The notes under the pieces are model-generated. The model saw only the letters and a program-made list of their open reading frames with translations. It made no database searches and was not told the DNA's origin. Shown here in pieces: positions 1 through 10,560 of a stretch of DNA of 64,000 bases. Positions within the stretch are counted from its first letter, which is position 1, and each line of letters begins with the position of its first letter. The translations under genes were made by a program, and so were the position numbers. Location of the stretch: the NCBI GenBank assembly GCA_003550325.1, contig QKWP01000108.1:415354-479353 (forward strand), read 5' to 3'. Source of the stretch: Gigaspora rosea (lineage: Eukaryota; Glomeromycota; Glomeromycetes; Diversisporales; Gigasporaceae).

Positions 1-228
1 TTCACTGACAAGTTCATTTTACTGACAGTTTATTTCACCAAAGCTCATTTCACTAACAAAGTAATTCTGGTCATTATTGTTAGGGTTAGAATAAAATTAG
101 GTAGAATTAGGACTAAATTTAGTGTGCTGTTTAAAAATAAACTTGACAGTAAAATAAGCTTCAGTAAAACAGACTGTCTGTAAAATGAACTTGTCAGTGA
201 GTATTTGTCAGTGAAATAATATGAAACC
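1..228. repeat. truncated palindromic element, CpG-decayed copy of the family at 17112
   Basis: Inverted motifs of the type TTCACTGACA and TGTCAGTGAA flank a core containing GTTAGGGTTAGAATAAAATT. The same layout occurs at 17112-17427, where the motifs read TTCACCGACA and TGTCGGTGAA. The left end lies outside the window. Almost every CG of the younger copy is CA or TG here, so this looks like an old methylated copy. Confidence 0.75.
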
Positions 229-1219
229 ATGAAAACATTGCACATGCAATGTATAAATTATCTCTATCCCTATAAGAAAGTGGTTCAGGGTATAGCATAG
301 GAAATCAGTATATATGCAAAGGATAGTACAGATAATATAGCACCATATGCGTGTTTTATAACATGGATACTATGGTAATGGGTAGCACATTATATCAAAT
401 TATATAAAATATCATGTATTAGATGGTATACATATATATATTGTATATGATAGTATGTTTTTATTTCATGGAATGGCATAGTTAAAAGTGATACATACTA
501 ACTCATTTCTTGGCGTACAATAAGAGCAAAGGATCACAACTAATTTTGAATTAAAAAAATTGCAATATCTCAAAAACTTACAAGTAAGCCTCTCTAGATA
601 TCTTAAGGAAAAAGATCACTTGCAAGATTTTACATATTTGTAGTTGTTTTAGTTTCAGATATGTAAATACCAACTATTATCAGGTTTTCTTCTAATTAAA
701 TTTCTATTAAAAAGTGGATATAAATTTATATTTACTTACCTGGTCCATTCATATGCATTAACTTTGTGCCAAATGATTTAGTAAATACTACAAAAGGCAT
801 ATATGATTTATGTAATTTTACATTAAATTAGCATAGGTATACAAATCAACACAGTCCACTGATTCACATGCCAATTTGAACTATGCACATGCAAACCCAG
901 CCTATAGCATGTGCCACTCAACTACGTGCCTATCTACCATTTTTTTATGCAATACTGAACCACTTTTCTTAAAAGTATTATTTATTGGGAATATGTTTTC
1001 CATGCACCTGCATGGACATGCACCCATATGCATGAATATAAATAAGATCAAGATCATCAAGATAATCAATTGTTTTTGTTTTGATTTTTTTTGATTATGT
1101 TTACTAATTTTTTTTTATTTTACTAGTAGCTTCTATTATTTGCATTGTCATTGGTGTCATTACAAGTATCATCTCAAGTATCATTGCTAGTGTCATCATT
1201 GGTATCACTGTTGAATTTT
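229..1219. other. AT-rich intergenic stretch, no gene seen
   Basis: I see no coding signal, RNA gene or bounded repeat here. Short low-complexity runs occur, and about 1140-1215 has a loose repeat of the kind GTATCATTGCTAGTGTCATC. Confidence 0.4.
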
Positions 1220-1372
1220 TTTCTAGCTTTCTTTGGTGAGTGGTTTTGAGTGCATTTTGTGGAATAGTCATTATACGTTTCTTCTACATTGTGAACAACA
1301 TTCTTGTACATTTCTCTGATGGGTTGTCTTGTATGTTTCTCTGTTTGGTAGGCTCATATGCTTCTTTATTGG
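1220..1372. repeat. degenerate minisatellite, left part
   Basis: Loose copies of a unit of about 25 bp resembling CTTGTATGTTTCTCTGTTGG. The array resumes after 2555, so the hAT-type element at 1373-2555 has landed inside it. Confidence 0.5.
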
Positions 1373-2555
1373 TAGAGATGTTATCCTGCTTGCCAAAACT
1401 CAGTTCGACCCTGCTTGGAACTGAACCCAATGGAACTCGAGTTTTTGTGATCACATGATTTTTATTATTAAATCATGCTCCAAACCAGTTTGATAGATCA
1501 GTTGAGCAATATTAATTTAGACTATCGTTATGATGAATAAATGATTACTATCTCATGACAAAAAAATCAATTTTCTTTGATTTTTTTTATTAATTTAATA
1601 TGGTGCAATATGTTGAATAAAAGATTACTATCTTATGGCAAAAATCAATTTTTTTTAACTCTTTTTTTTTTTAATTTAATGTATCATGATATGACAAATA
1701 AAAAATTACTATCTTATAACGAACAAAAATCAATTTTTCTTTGATTTTTTTTTAATTTAATATGACGGAATAAAAAATTACTTTCTTATGACGAACAAAA
1801 ATCAATCTTCTTGACTCTTTTTTTTTTAATTTAATGTGGCTGATATGACGAATATAAAATTCTATTTTATAACGAACAAAAATCAATTTTCTTTGACTTT
1901 TTTTTTAATTTAATATGATGGAATAAAAAATTACTGTCTTATGACAAAAAAAAGGACCCTTTCTGGAACGAGCTTACTGAATTTGGTGATAAATGACATT
2001 GCAACCTTTGCAATAAAACATACCAAGCAAAGAAATGTTTTCAAAAGCAAAAAATACAAGCAACCCAATACGTAACAGATTGTCTGAAGAAAATGCCTCT
2101 GCAAGTCTCTGCTTAAAGACCTGGTATAAAGCGGGTATTATTGACTGTAATGAAGATTAATAAATTGGATAAAAAAAATAACAGCGAATAGATGCAATAA
2201 CATTGTAATGCAAAAATTTATATATTTTAAATGTATTTGCTTTAATAAAAAGTAATAACAATATGAATGATCGCCAAAAGAAAATAAAGAAATAATGATA
2301 TGATCGCCAAAAGAAAAAAAAGTAATAGCAATATGATCGCTAAAAGAAAAAAAAGTAATAATGATATGGTCATCAAAAAAAAAAATAGCAGGTAAAGCAA
2401 TAGCGGGTTTTATTAAACTGCTTATGCAAGCATAATTATTAATGCATTTATATAAACTGAGTTCAAAAAATCAGTTTTTATTTAAATGTGCTCCGAACAG
2501 AGTTCCAACTGGTTTTAAGCACAAGCTAACCAGTTGGAGCAGGATAACATCCCTA
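1373..2555. mobile_element. degraded hAT-type element with 8-bp target duplication
   Basis: The left end reads TAGAGATGTTATCCTGCT and the right end AGCAGGATAACATCCCTA, an 18-bp inverted repeat with one mismatch. The identical 8-mer TTTATTGG flanks it at 1365-1372 and 2556-2563, the duplication length typical of hAT transposons. A remnant at about 1955-2115 (plus strand) reads like a BED-type finger, with FWNELTEFGDK followed after a stop codon by HCNLCNKTY. The rest is decayed, with several T-rich near-repeats at 1560-1950. It is non-autonomous. Confidence 0.85.
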
Positions 2556-3170
2556 TTTATTGGTTAAACTTGTACATTTTTTGTTGGGTGGTTCTGTATA
2601 ATTCTCTGGTAGATGGTTTATACTTGTGAGTTCTTCAATTTTTTTTGCTTTTTTATAGTAGGTTAACTAGTTTTTTTGGCATCTGTGTCTTGTTTTTAGT
2701 ATCTTTGTGTTCACTAGGATTTTGGTATATCGTTGGCACTTGTGGATTCACTATTGCATTTTTTATTGTTGGTGCTTGTGATTTCACCTTGGCTATAAGT
2801 CATCAGTGCTTGTAGTTTCATTATGGTTTTCAGTTGGGTGGTCTCTTATTCTTCTTCATTGAGTGGTCTTGTATGTTTTTTGTTGGGTAGTTCTAGTAGG
2901 TGGTCTTGCACATTTTCTAATAGTGTCTTGTAGTGTATTTTATTTTTATTTTTTTTGTTATATTAACCAGTTTTTTTGTTATCATTGGTCTTGTTTTTAG
3001 TATCATTGGAGTTTATGATTTTGCTATAACTTTTGGTATATTTGTGCATTTGCTATGGCTTTTTTTATTGCTGATGCTTTTTCTTTGGCTTTAAGTTGTT
3101 GGTATTTGTGGTTTCCCTGTAGTTTTGGTATTGATACTTTGTTAGTGCTTATAATTTTATTGTTGTTTAG
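2556..3170. repeat. degenerate minisatellite, right part
   Basis: Continues the array interrupted at 1373, with units such as GGTCTTGTATGTTTTTTGTT. It grades into a second loose motif of the kind TTGGTGCTTGTGATTTCAC. No coding potential is evident. Confidence 0.5.
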
Positions 3171-3237
3171 ATTAGATTAGATTAGGGGAGTAACAAAAAT
3201 CAGGTGATTTTCTAGGGGGGGGTCAAAAAAAGTTAAA

Positions 3238-3345
3238 ATTATATATAAGAACCTGACTATATGTATATTAAAAAATAGAGGGAGGGTAGGCATTATATAT
3301 AAGAACCTGATTATATGTATATTAAAAAATAGGGGGAGGGTAGGC
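3238..3345. repeat. two tandem copies of a 54-bp unit
   Basis: The units at 3238-3291 and 3292-3345 differ at only two or three positions, which indicates a recent duplication. The pair lies between two copies of AATCAGGTGATT (about 3199 and 3360), itself nearly self-complementary. Confidence 0.8.
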
Positions 3346-3619
3346 CTCTGATAAAAAATAATCAGGTGATTAATGACACTGCCCTTAGTAATAGTGTTGT
3401 TAATGTTAGTGTTAATGTTAGTAGGTTAGGTTTATTAGTATTAGTGTTATTAAAAATGATAATTTTATGCTCTTAGAAGATACAGAGCACCAATACTCAT
3501 TTTTCTTCCAATATAAGTTACATTGTACCCAAGCTATTTATAGCATTTCTAATAAGATATCAAAGCTTGCTGATTCTATAATATAGAAGTCTTGATTCAT
3601 TACCATGCCTTTAACTTTG

Positions 3620-5104
3620 ACTTTTACTTGCAGAATGTATTCCACAAGTTTACTCATATGATTATTTGCTATTCAGCCTTTCTATATGCTTTTTTCTAAA
3701 TAAGTTCTTTTGTCTTGCATATTTTTTATATACATTATAAGATTTAATCTTGATCTAGAATTAATAGGCATAATGATTTCTTTCTATTTATTAAGCTGGC
3801 CAAATTAGAACAATTTCATCCTCTTTGCCTTTTTTCTTTTGCCCTTGTACAAACTGCACTTGGATATCCATATCTATTATATTTACATCTTTTCTTATAG
3901 GCCAATGCTTTTATGATCTTACTTCTTATTTTAAGTAACTTTTGAACAATTGTCCTAATAAAATATTGATCTTTAGGTTAGCAATAGTTTTTAAAACATC
4001 AAGGTCTTCTGCTAGTTTCATTAAACATATATATAACTGAACCTCTAATATTTTATTTCAATAATCTAATGCTAATTCAACTAGCAGTATTTTAGCTGCT
4101 TTTCCAATTCTCCTTTTCTTATTTGACCCTTCTACTAATGTAGGATTTTGTTTTCTTTATTTAACCTCCTAATATCTTTTGTATAATGTTCTTTATTAAC
4201 TAAATTATTAGGGATTTCTCATTTTCGTTCCCCTTCTTATTGTTAAGTTCTATCAGTTATACATCTGGCCTTTTCCTTTTTTACCTGCTTTCTCTACTTA
4301 TAGATCCTTTTTACTACTATTATTAAACTATTTTTTGTTATCTTATTTGAACAGTCATGTAAGATATGATAATCCATTAACAAACATAACACTATACTGA
4401 ACTACGTCAATTTAAGATAATTCTTCTTTGACAGTAAAATTTTTTATTGCTTTCACTAACTCTTTTACTGTTTCTTTTATCTCTTGTATGTCATCATCCA
4501 ATTTCTTTTCAATCTGACTTATCATTAAGCCTTGCATAGTGCTAGTCAACTCTTTGACATCACTTGCCTTGCTTTCTTCATATATGATCTTAGCTACCTT
4601 TTGTGCATCAAATTTATTATCCTTGTTATAACTCTTGATTTTTACTGCCCACTCTCTAGCCTCCTTATAATCAGACAGGAAACATTCTTAAACTTTGATC
4701 AATATTCTTCTTTTAGTCCAGCAATAAACTACTTTTATTTTCTTTATCTTGAATTTCATCTTTAACTACATGAGCATGTGAGTCAAATCAATTGCAATAT
4801 TCAACTACTAATTTATTTTCTTCTTGTTTAACCCTTATTAACCTTAAAACTTGTTCCTTTATATAATATTTAGTTTTTGTAGCTTTTATCATATTAACCT
4901 TCAGGTTGGTCCAGGCAGCCAATCCCTTTATAATTCCTGTACCTATACTCTAGCTTTTCAGAACATGTAGACCAACTATTTTTTTTGATTATTATTTCAC
5001 TGCTTCAACTCTGTGTACATCTCAAAATCAAAAAGAAAATCTTCAATATCCTTATTCTCATTACTATTGTAATATGGTTTTACTACCACATCCTTTGTTG
5101 TCAT
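3620..5104 (-). mobile_element. retrotransposon fossil, gag-like part
   Basis: On the minus strand, readable stretches at about 4980-5104 and 4412-4720 resemble the Gag-like N-terminal part of LTR retrotransposon polyproteins, with a lysine- and glutamate-rich helical segment. Weaker traces continue to about 3620 and may come from the region before the protease. No terminal repeats were found. The element is clearly broken in many places and looks old. The family assignment (Ty3-like) is tentative. Confidence 0.5.
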
Positions 5105-5579
5105 TGCTAATTACTTCTCGTATGATGGTATTTATTCTATTTACTGTTTTTGAGTATATGTTTTATATTACTCACTTGTGATTAATTAATTATTTTTTTT
5201 TATGTTTACTTGAGAGTGTTTGTTGTACCCAGGTCCTTTTCTGTCCAAGGGTTAATATTATCCATATTTCTAAAATCTAGCCCAAATAGTCAACACAATT
5301 TTCTATTTTTACTTATCACTTCGATCACAGTTTTTATACTTTTCTTATAACACACAATCAAAACAATTCTTTACTTCTTTATTATTACTTGTAAAGGGTC
5401 TAACCCCTTCACTTCTAATACTTTTTCTTATTTATATTTACATTTTGCATAATTACGCTGTATAACTATCTGTTTGCATATGATTGCTTATTTGTATCAC
5501 CCTTTCAAATGCCCTACAACTTTCTATTATTGTATGTAATATTTTAACTCCATCAGACACCGATCATCGATCACGCATT

Positions 5580-5720
5580 TCATTGTACCCAATCCTGATC
5601 CCGATTTCGATTGATCATGATATCACGTGCCTCGTTCGAACCATATTGCCGAACCACAGTTGCACCTCTTATCTCGTTATGCATTCCACTATCCCTTTCA
5701 CCAGATACAGGGCTCTCCAA
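5580..5720 (-). other. short coding-like stretch of unknown origin
   Basis: An open minus-strand stretch of about 47 codons includes SGERDSGMHNEIRGATVV and ends in TGA at 5580-5582. Its base composition is less AT-rich than its surroundings, which suggests a captured exon or gene relic. I do not recognise the protein, and no start codon or neighbouring exon is evident. Confidence 0.2.
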
Positions 5721-5737
5721 AAACTGTATGCTTTTGA

Positions 5738-5905
5738 CTCAAAATAACACACATGTGCGTCCTGAAATAATGCACCCTCTAAGAGTTTGCATGATAAATA
5801 TAAGTATAGCTTATTAATATTGGAAATATTGATCAAAATATCGTACATGCATCCCAAAATAGCGCACAGGTAATCAAAATAACACACAGGTGTGCGTTAT
5901 TACAA
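5738..5905. repeat. small palindromic repeat with AATAACACACA motifs
   Basis: AATAACACACATGTGCG near the left side and AATAACACACAGGTGTGCGT near 5878-5900 are related inverted motifs. The right one is itself a hairpin. It looks like a short MITE. Confidence 0.5.
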
Positions 5906-5935
5906 GAAAATACGTTAAGTCTATTTATATTGAGA

Positions 5936-6103
5936 TCAGGAGTCTTTTACAAGTTTAATATCCAATTTAGCCACAAAAATTTGGCAATCTCCTACACGAA
6001 CAGAATCGCACGCTTGTGAACCATACTTATTTGGAAACACACCAGCATAAAATGCTGGATACTGAACTTTATTATCTTGTTTTAGTGTGACATACAGCAT
6101 ACA
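5936..6103 (-). pseudogene. gene fragment, unrecognised conserved-looking protein
   Basis: The minus strand has 55 open codons ending in TGA at 5936-5938, including YPAFYAGVFPNKYGSQACD and VGDCQIFVAKLDIKL. The composition and residue pattern look like a real protein exon rather than random AT-rich sequence. It is preceded by a stop and a repeat, so only a fragment is present. I do not recognise the family with certainty. It could be the last exon of a truncated host gene carried by a transposon. Confidence 0.35.
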
Positions 6104-6149
6104 TCAGTGCATTTGATGTATAATTGCTAAATTGATCTAGTTATTTGTA

Positions 6150-6288
6150 GGGTCAGCTGGTGGTTTCCCACCCGCATACGCGGGCCGGCTGTTGACCCCG
6201 AGTTTGCAGTCAAGCTGTTGCTGCTTGACATTTATGCTTTAGATTAGCTAGTGGTTTTCCACCTGCGTAATGCAGGCCGACTGTAGAC
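6150..6288. repeat. two spaced copies of a 43-bp GC-rich hairpin motif
   Basis: AGCTGGTGGTTTCCCACC with the hairpin CCCGCATACGCGGG, and AGCTAGTGGTTTTCCACC with CCTGCGTAATGCAGG, lie about 93 bp apart in direct orientation. Confidence 0.6.
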
Positions 6289-6802
6289 ATGGATGGTTGT
6301 AAAATGGCAGGATTCAGTGGGGACAAGGAGGGCCGGGTGCGAATTTGCTTTTTTTCCGGGTCGCCATAGTTTGTCCTAATGTCCGCACGTTTATACCTAT
6401 ACCTACAATAAATCTTTGTTATATCAATTTTCATGTAAAACGTCCAAATTAGGTAAATTGATTAATCACTTATCTTCCCCCTGACCTCATATTAGAGCCT
6501 CGTGACATTATACATGTTGGCAAAACCTATGGGATTTGGGATTGGGCTATGGACAAACCCGGACAAATAGGTTTGTCCACCTATATTTAAAAATCTCATG
6601 TGGCAAAACTGGACAAATCCCAATCCCAAATCCCAAATCCCAAACCTATTCCAAATCCCAAACCCATCCCAAATCCCAAACCTGTCTCAAATTCCAATCC
6701 CAATCCCAAATCCCAAATCCCAATCCCAAATCCCAATTCCAAATCCCAATTCCCAATTCCAAATTTAAATTTAAAATTAAAATTTTAATTTAAATTCTAA
6801 TT

Positions 6803-7358
6803 TTGCTATCCGCACCATGGTTACACAAGATTTTCTATTTTTAGAATTCAAAATAATATTTTTTGCAAAAATAATTTTTGGTTACATGCTGCTAATGTTG
6901 TGTAACATTATACAAGTATAATTTTGGTAACCTAACACTGGATTGGCCAGCATTAAGCTTAATGCTGGTGAGACTATCATGATAATGCCCCTGGCGGGTT
7001 AGACATAATTCTGGCCCATCCTAACCCTAAATCTAGGACATATGCATCTAGTATATCTAGTATATGTACAGTGATTGGCTAGATTTAGTGTTAGGGTGGG
7101 CCAGAATTATGTCTAACCCCGTCGGGGGCATTATCATGATAGTGCCCACCAGCATTAAGCTTAATGCTGGCCGACCCAGGTTAGGTTACCAAAATTAGAC
7201 TTGTGTAATGTTACACGACTTTAATAGCGTGTAACCAAAAATTATTTTTGCAAAAACAATGCACCGGGCCTTTGTAAAACACAAGTGCATAAATTCTAAA
7301 AATAGAAATCTTGTGTAACCATGGTGCGAATAGCAAGAATCCATGGTGCGAATAGCAA
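6803..7358. mobile_element. long palindromic MITE, about 540 bp
   Basis: The arm starting TTGCTATCCGCACCATGG is mirrored by CCATGGTGCGAATAGCAA near 7318-7336 (with a second copy of the end at 7341-7358). Inner blocks such as GCCAGCATTAAGCTTAATGC are also mirrored. The centre is near 7060. Confidence 0.8.
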
Positions 7359-7365
7359 TTCCCTA

Positions 7366-7838
7366 TACCGTATATGTCCGAAAATAAGCTACTACCTAAA
7401 ATAAGCTACCCCTGATTTTTTTTAAAAATCTTAAAAAATTCGTTAGTCGTTGCTACATATAAACTTTTTTTTCTACTAAGTAAACTTCAAAAAGTCGATT
7501 AAGTAAAGTTGTTCGGCGCATCAAAATATATCTACAGTAAAAATTTGGTGTCATTTGGATAACCTTTTATTAGTACGTTTTTCAATTTTTTCAAAAAATA
7601 CTATATTTCGAAAATAAGCTACTTTACGATTTTTCGTGTAATTTTTTGGCCAAAAAAGGGGTCGGCTAAAGCGGAGTGAAATTTAGTTAGGGTTAGGGTT
7701 ACCTTTTTGATGCAGCTAGAAGGTTTTTTTATATAGATATCAAGAATCCAATTTATGCAGTATGTAGATCATATATTAAGTTAACTCTGCTTTAACCGAC
7801 CCCCAAAAAAGGTAGCTTAATTTCGGACACATACGGTA
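7366..7838. mobile_element. MITE with TA flanks, Tc1/mariner-like
   Basis: The inverted ends CCGTATATGTCCGAAA and TTTCGGACACATACGG are each flanked by TA (7366-7367, 7837-7838), as in Tc1/mariner insertions. An inner inverted pair GTCGGCTAAAGCGGAGT and ACTCTGCTTTAACCGAC is present, as is GTTAGGGTTAGGGTT. Part of the interior resembles the palindromes at 42316 and 44095. Confidence 0.75.
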
Positions 7839-7963
7839 TTTATTTTATATAAACAAAATTTTTAATATTAAATATATATTTATTTTGAGTGACATAGGCT
7901 ATAGATGCCACTCAAAATAAATATGTATTTAATAATTAAAAATTTTGTTTATATAAAATAAAT
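7838..7963. repeat. AT-rich perfect-looking palindrome
   Basis: ATTTATTTTATATAAACAAA is mirrored by TTTGTTTATATAAAATAAAT around a centre near 7900, and TTTTGAGTGACATAGGC faces its complement. It abuts the preceding MITE. Confidence 0.7.
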
Positions 7964-8325
7964 ATATATTTAATAATATAGTTTGTAAAGAATTTTAAAT
8001 TTGGGATTTGGAATTTGGAATTGGGATTTGGAATTGGGATTTGGGATTGGGATTTGGGATTTGGGATTTGGGATTGGGATTTGGAATTTGGGATTTGGGA
8101 TTGGGGATTGGGATTTGGGATTGGGATTGGATTGGGATTTGGGACAGGTTTGGGATTTGGGATAGGTTTGGGATTTGGGATAGGTTTGGGATTTGGAAAT
8201 TGGGATTGGGATTTTTCCAGTTTGGGATTTGGGTTTATCCAATTGGGATTTGGGTTTGGGTGGGATTTTGAAGATTTTTAGTTTTCCAACAAGTATACGT
8301 GACATATCTAGAGCTCTATTTGACC

Positions 8326-9242
8326 CTAGTTACTCGGACCAAGTCTATCCACGCCTCAATTGAAGCCTTACCGCTATTAGGGTTGAGTTAGAGTCGTTTA
8401 GTTGGTTTCAGTCAGTTAGTAGTACAAGAAGGGTATTATTTCACCCCTAACAATGTACGTATGCAATACTATAGAATAAGCATACACAGTGTTTATAGAA
8501 GGAAATTATAAAGCTTGAGGAATTTTAAACCATGTACACTGCAGACCTAAATGAAAAAATTTACATATTGGCACGCATGTACGAAGGCTTCTAATCTTCA
8601 CGTATAGAAATATGTGCACACGTACATATGTCTTAATCATTCAATTCCTAGATTTGTACAGGTCGTTTGCATATTGTTTTCATTATTTCTACGAATTAAA
8701 CTCTGGAGGAATATAGTTGACATTTATCTGAAGAAAGGACCAATTGAAATAATGTAAATTTTTATATAATCAGAATCTAGAATTGCAAAGTTTATCATTT
8801 GGAGTATTTCTTCTTTTTTACTCACATTATATAAGCCACAATTAAATTACATCATCATATTACTTAAACATAAATGTTAGTCTAGAACAAGATTTATGTT
8901 AGACAGCGTAATTAAACATTATTTTGGAATATATGTAACTTAATTTAGCAAACGCCCCTAAAATTAGGTTATTCAAGACTTATTGTACTGTATATGTACA
9001 TACGTACTTACTATATATCGATTATGGAATAAGATCCATCTTGTTTATAATTTCTATTGTTTGTTTTCGATTTACTGAATATGCGTGAGTGAATAAATAT
9101 AAATTAATTTTATAATAAATACTCAATGAACATGAAAAAATTGTAGAAAGTTTTTGACTTTCGTTGAAAGATATGAAAATAGTTACATGCAATAATTTTA
9201 AAGAAAAAAACCCTTCATTAATTGTTGAACATAAAGAAAAAA
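8326..9242. other. intergenic, upstream of the transporter gene
   Basis: I find no gene. This stretch probably holds the promoter of the MFS gene that starts at 9243, but I could not identify a specific element. Confidence 0.4.
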
Positions 9243-10496
9243 ATGTCAAATATCGAAAATGATTCACATGAACTAGTAAATACAGACCATAAGACTTTAG
9301 AGAGAAGAATTGTTAGAAAATGTGATATTTACGTGTTACGTATGTTTTAAATGGATTTTAATACTTTTATATAATTAATTTCTTGATCAATACGTATACG
9401 TAAACTTGTATTTTCTTACAAAAATTTTGAAATTAATATCTCAAATAGCATTATTATGTATAGCATACCTCTTAAGTGTCATCGATCTAAATAACGTAGG
9501 AAATGCCACCGTAGCAGGATACAATTACAAGTACTTTAATACCACTCCTTTAGCTTTTACTTTAGCCGTATCAGCACATTTCTTCGGTTATATGATATTC
9601 GAAATTCCTTCGACCTTGGTAACCAATATTTTAGGGTTCCATGTTTGGTTGCCAATCCTAATGGTGGGTTGGTCAATAACGTCTGCGACTCAAGCTGCAT
9701 GTACAAATGTGACTCAGTTAGGCATCGTTAGATTTCTCCTAGGTTAATATCATATTAGAGTTGTGGCATACCCTAATTAACCATAAGATTAAATGTAGCA
9801 GGGAATCAAAACAATAAATTACAGCGTTTTAATTTAGAGTTCAGAATCATGAAATTTTTATCCAAAATTTTAGTTACGATTTCACTTCACATCTTGTGTT
9901 TTATTGGTTAATTGAGAGTACGCTACATGCCTAAATTTTTTTTTTTAACATCATTTCATTTTCGTTTATAAATGCTGCCAAGGAAAAATAAGACTTTGAC
10001 TTTTCAAGTTTATCATTTTTTTATTTACAAAACTCAGCTCACGAAAAACTCTGGTCATGTACGTTACCAGTAGGCTGAACTCGTTAGATTATTATGATAA
10101 TATTAAAGCCCAAGTCTTACTTTCACTTGACAGCATTAGTGTTTCGGCCGACCAAAAATTCTGAAACTTCCGAACCTCCGAAATTGACGAAAATTCCGAA
10201 ACCATTTACCACTAAATTTCATATAAATGATAGGCTAAAGTGGATTTCAGAAATAGGTAGGATCTTAAAATTCGGATTTATGGCATAAAAATAAGTGGCC
10301 TTTACCAGTTTTTTTGGCTAAAACGAAACTTCCGAAACTGGCTTCAGAAACCAATAGGCAATAAAATTATGAGAGTCCTCATCACGTGAAATAGCGAGCA
10401 TAAATGAGCAAAAATTACATTTGGACCGTTGTTTATTCACTAGGGTTTGCTGTTTGGATTTAGGTTTTTTTATTCACGAAGATTCTTTTATTTTTA

Positions 10497-10527
<31 letters not shown>

Positions 10528-10529
10528 TA

Positions 10530-10560
<31 letters not shown>

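Larger units (their letters stand above)
6490..8325. mobile_element. composite inverted-repeat element with (TTGGGA)-type arms
   Basis: Both ends carry related inverted sequence (TAGAGC...GTGACATTATACATGTTGG on the left, its complement near 8283-8315). Next come inverted arms of a minisatellite: AAATCCCAATCCC at 6605-6760 and GGGATTTGGGATTGGG at 7990-8270. The interior is filled with three further palindromic elements at 6803, 7366 and 7838. The long reading frames in the arms arise from the repeat and are not genes. Confidence 0.65.

Noticed and set aside
6536-8305. Long reading frames such as repeated NPKSQ or GLGFGIWD
   Set aside because: They are translations of the TTGGGA minisatellite arms in both strands and have no gene structure.
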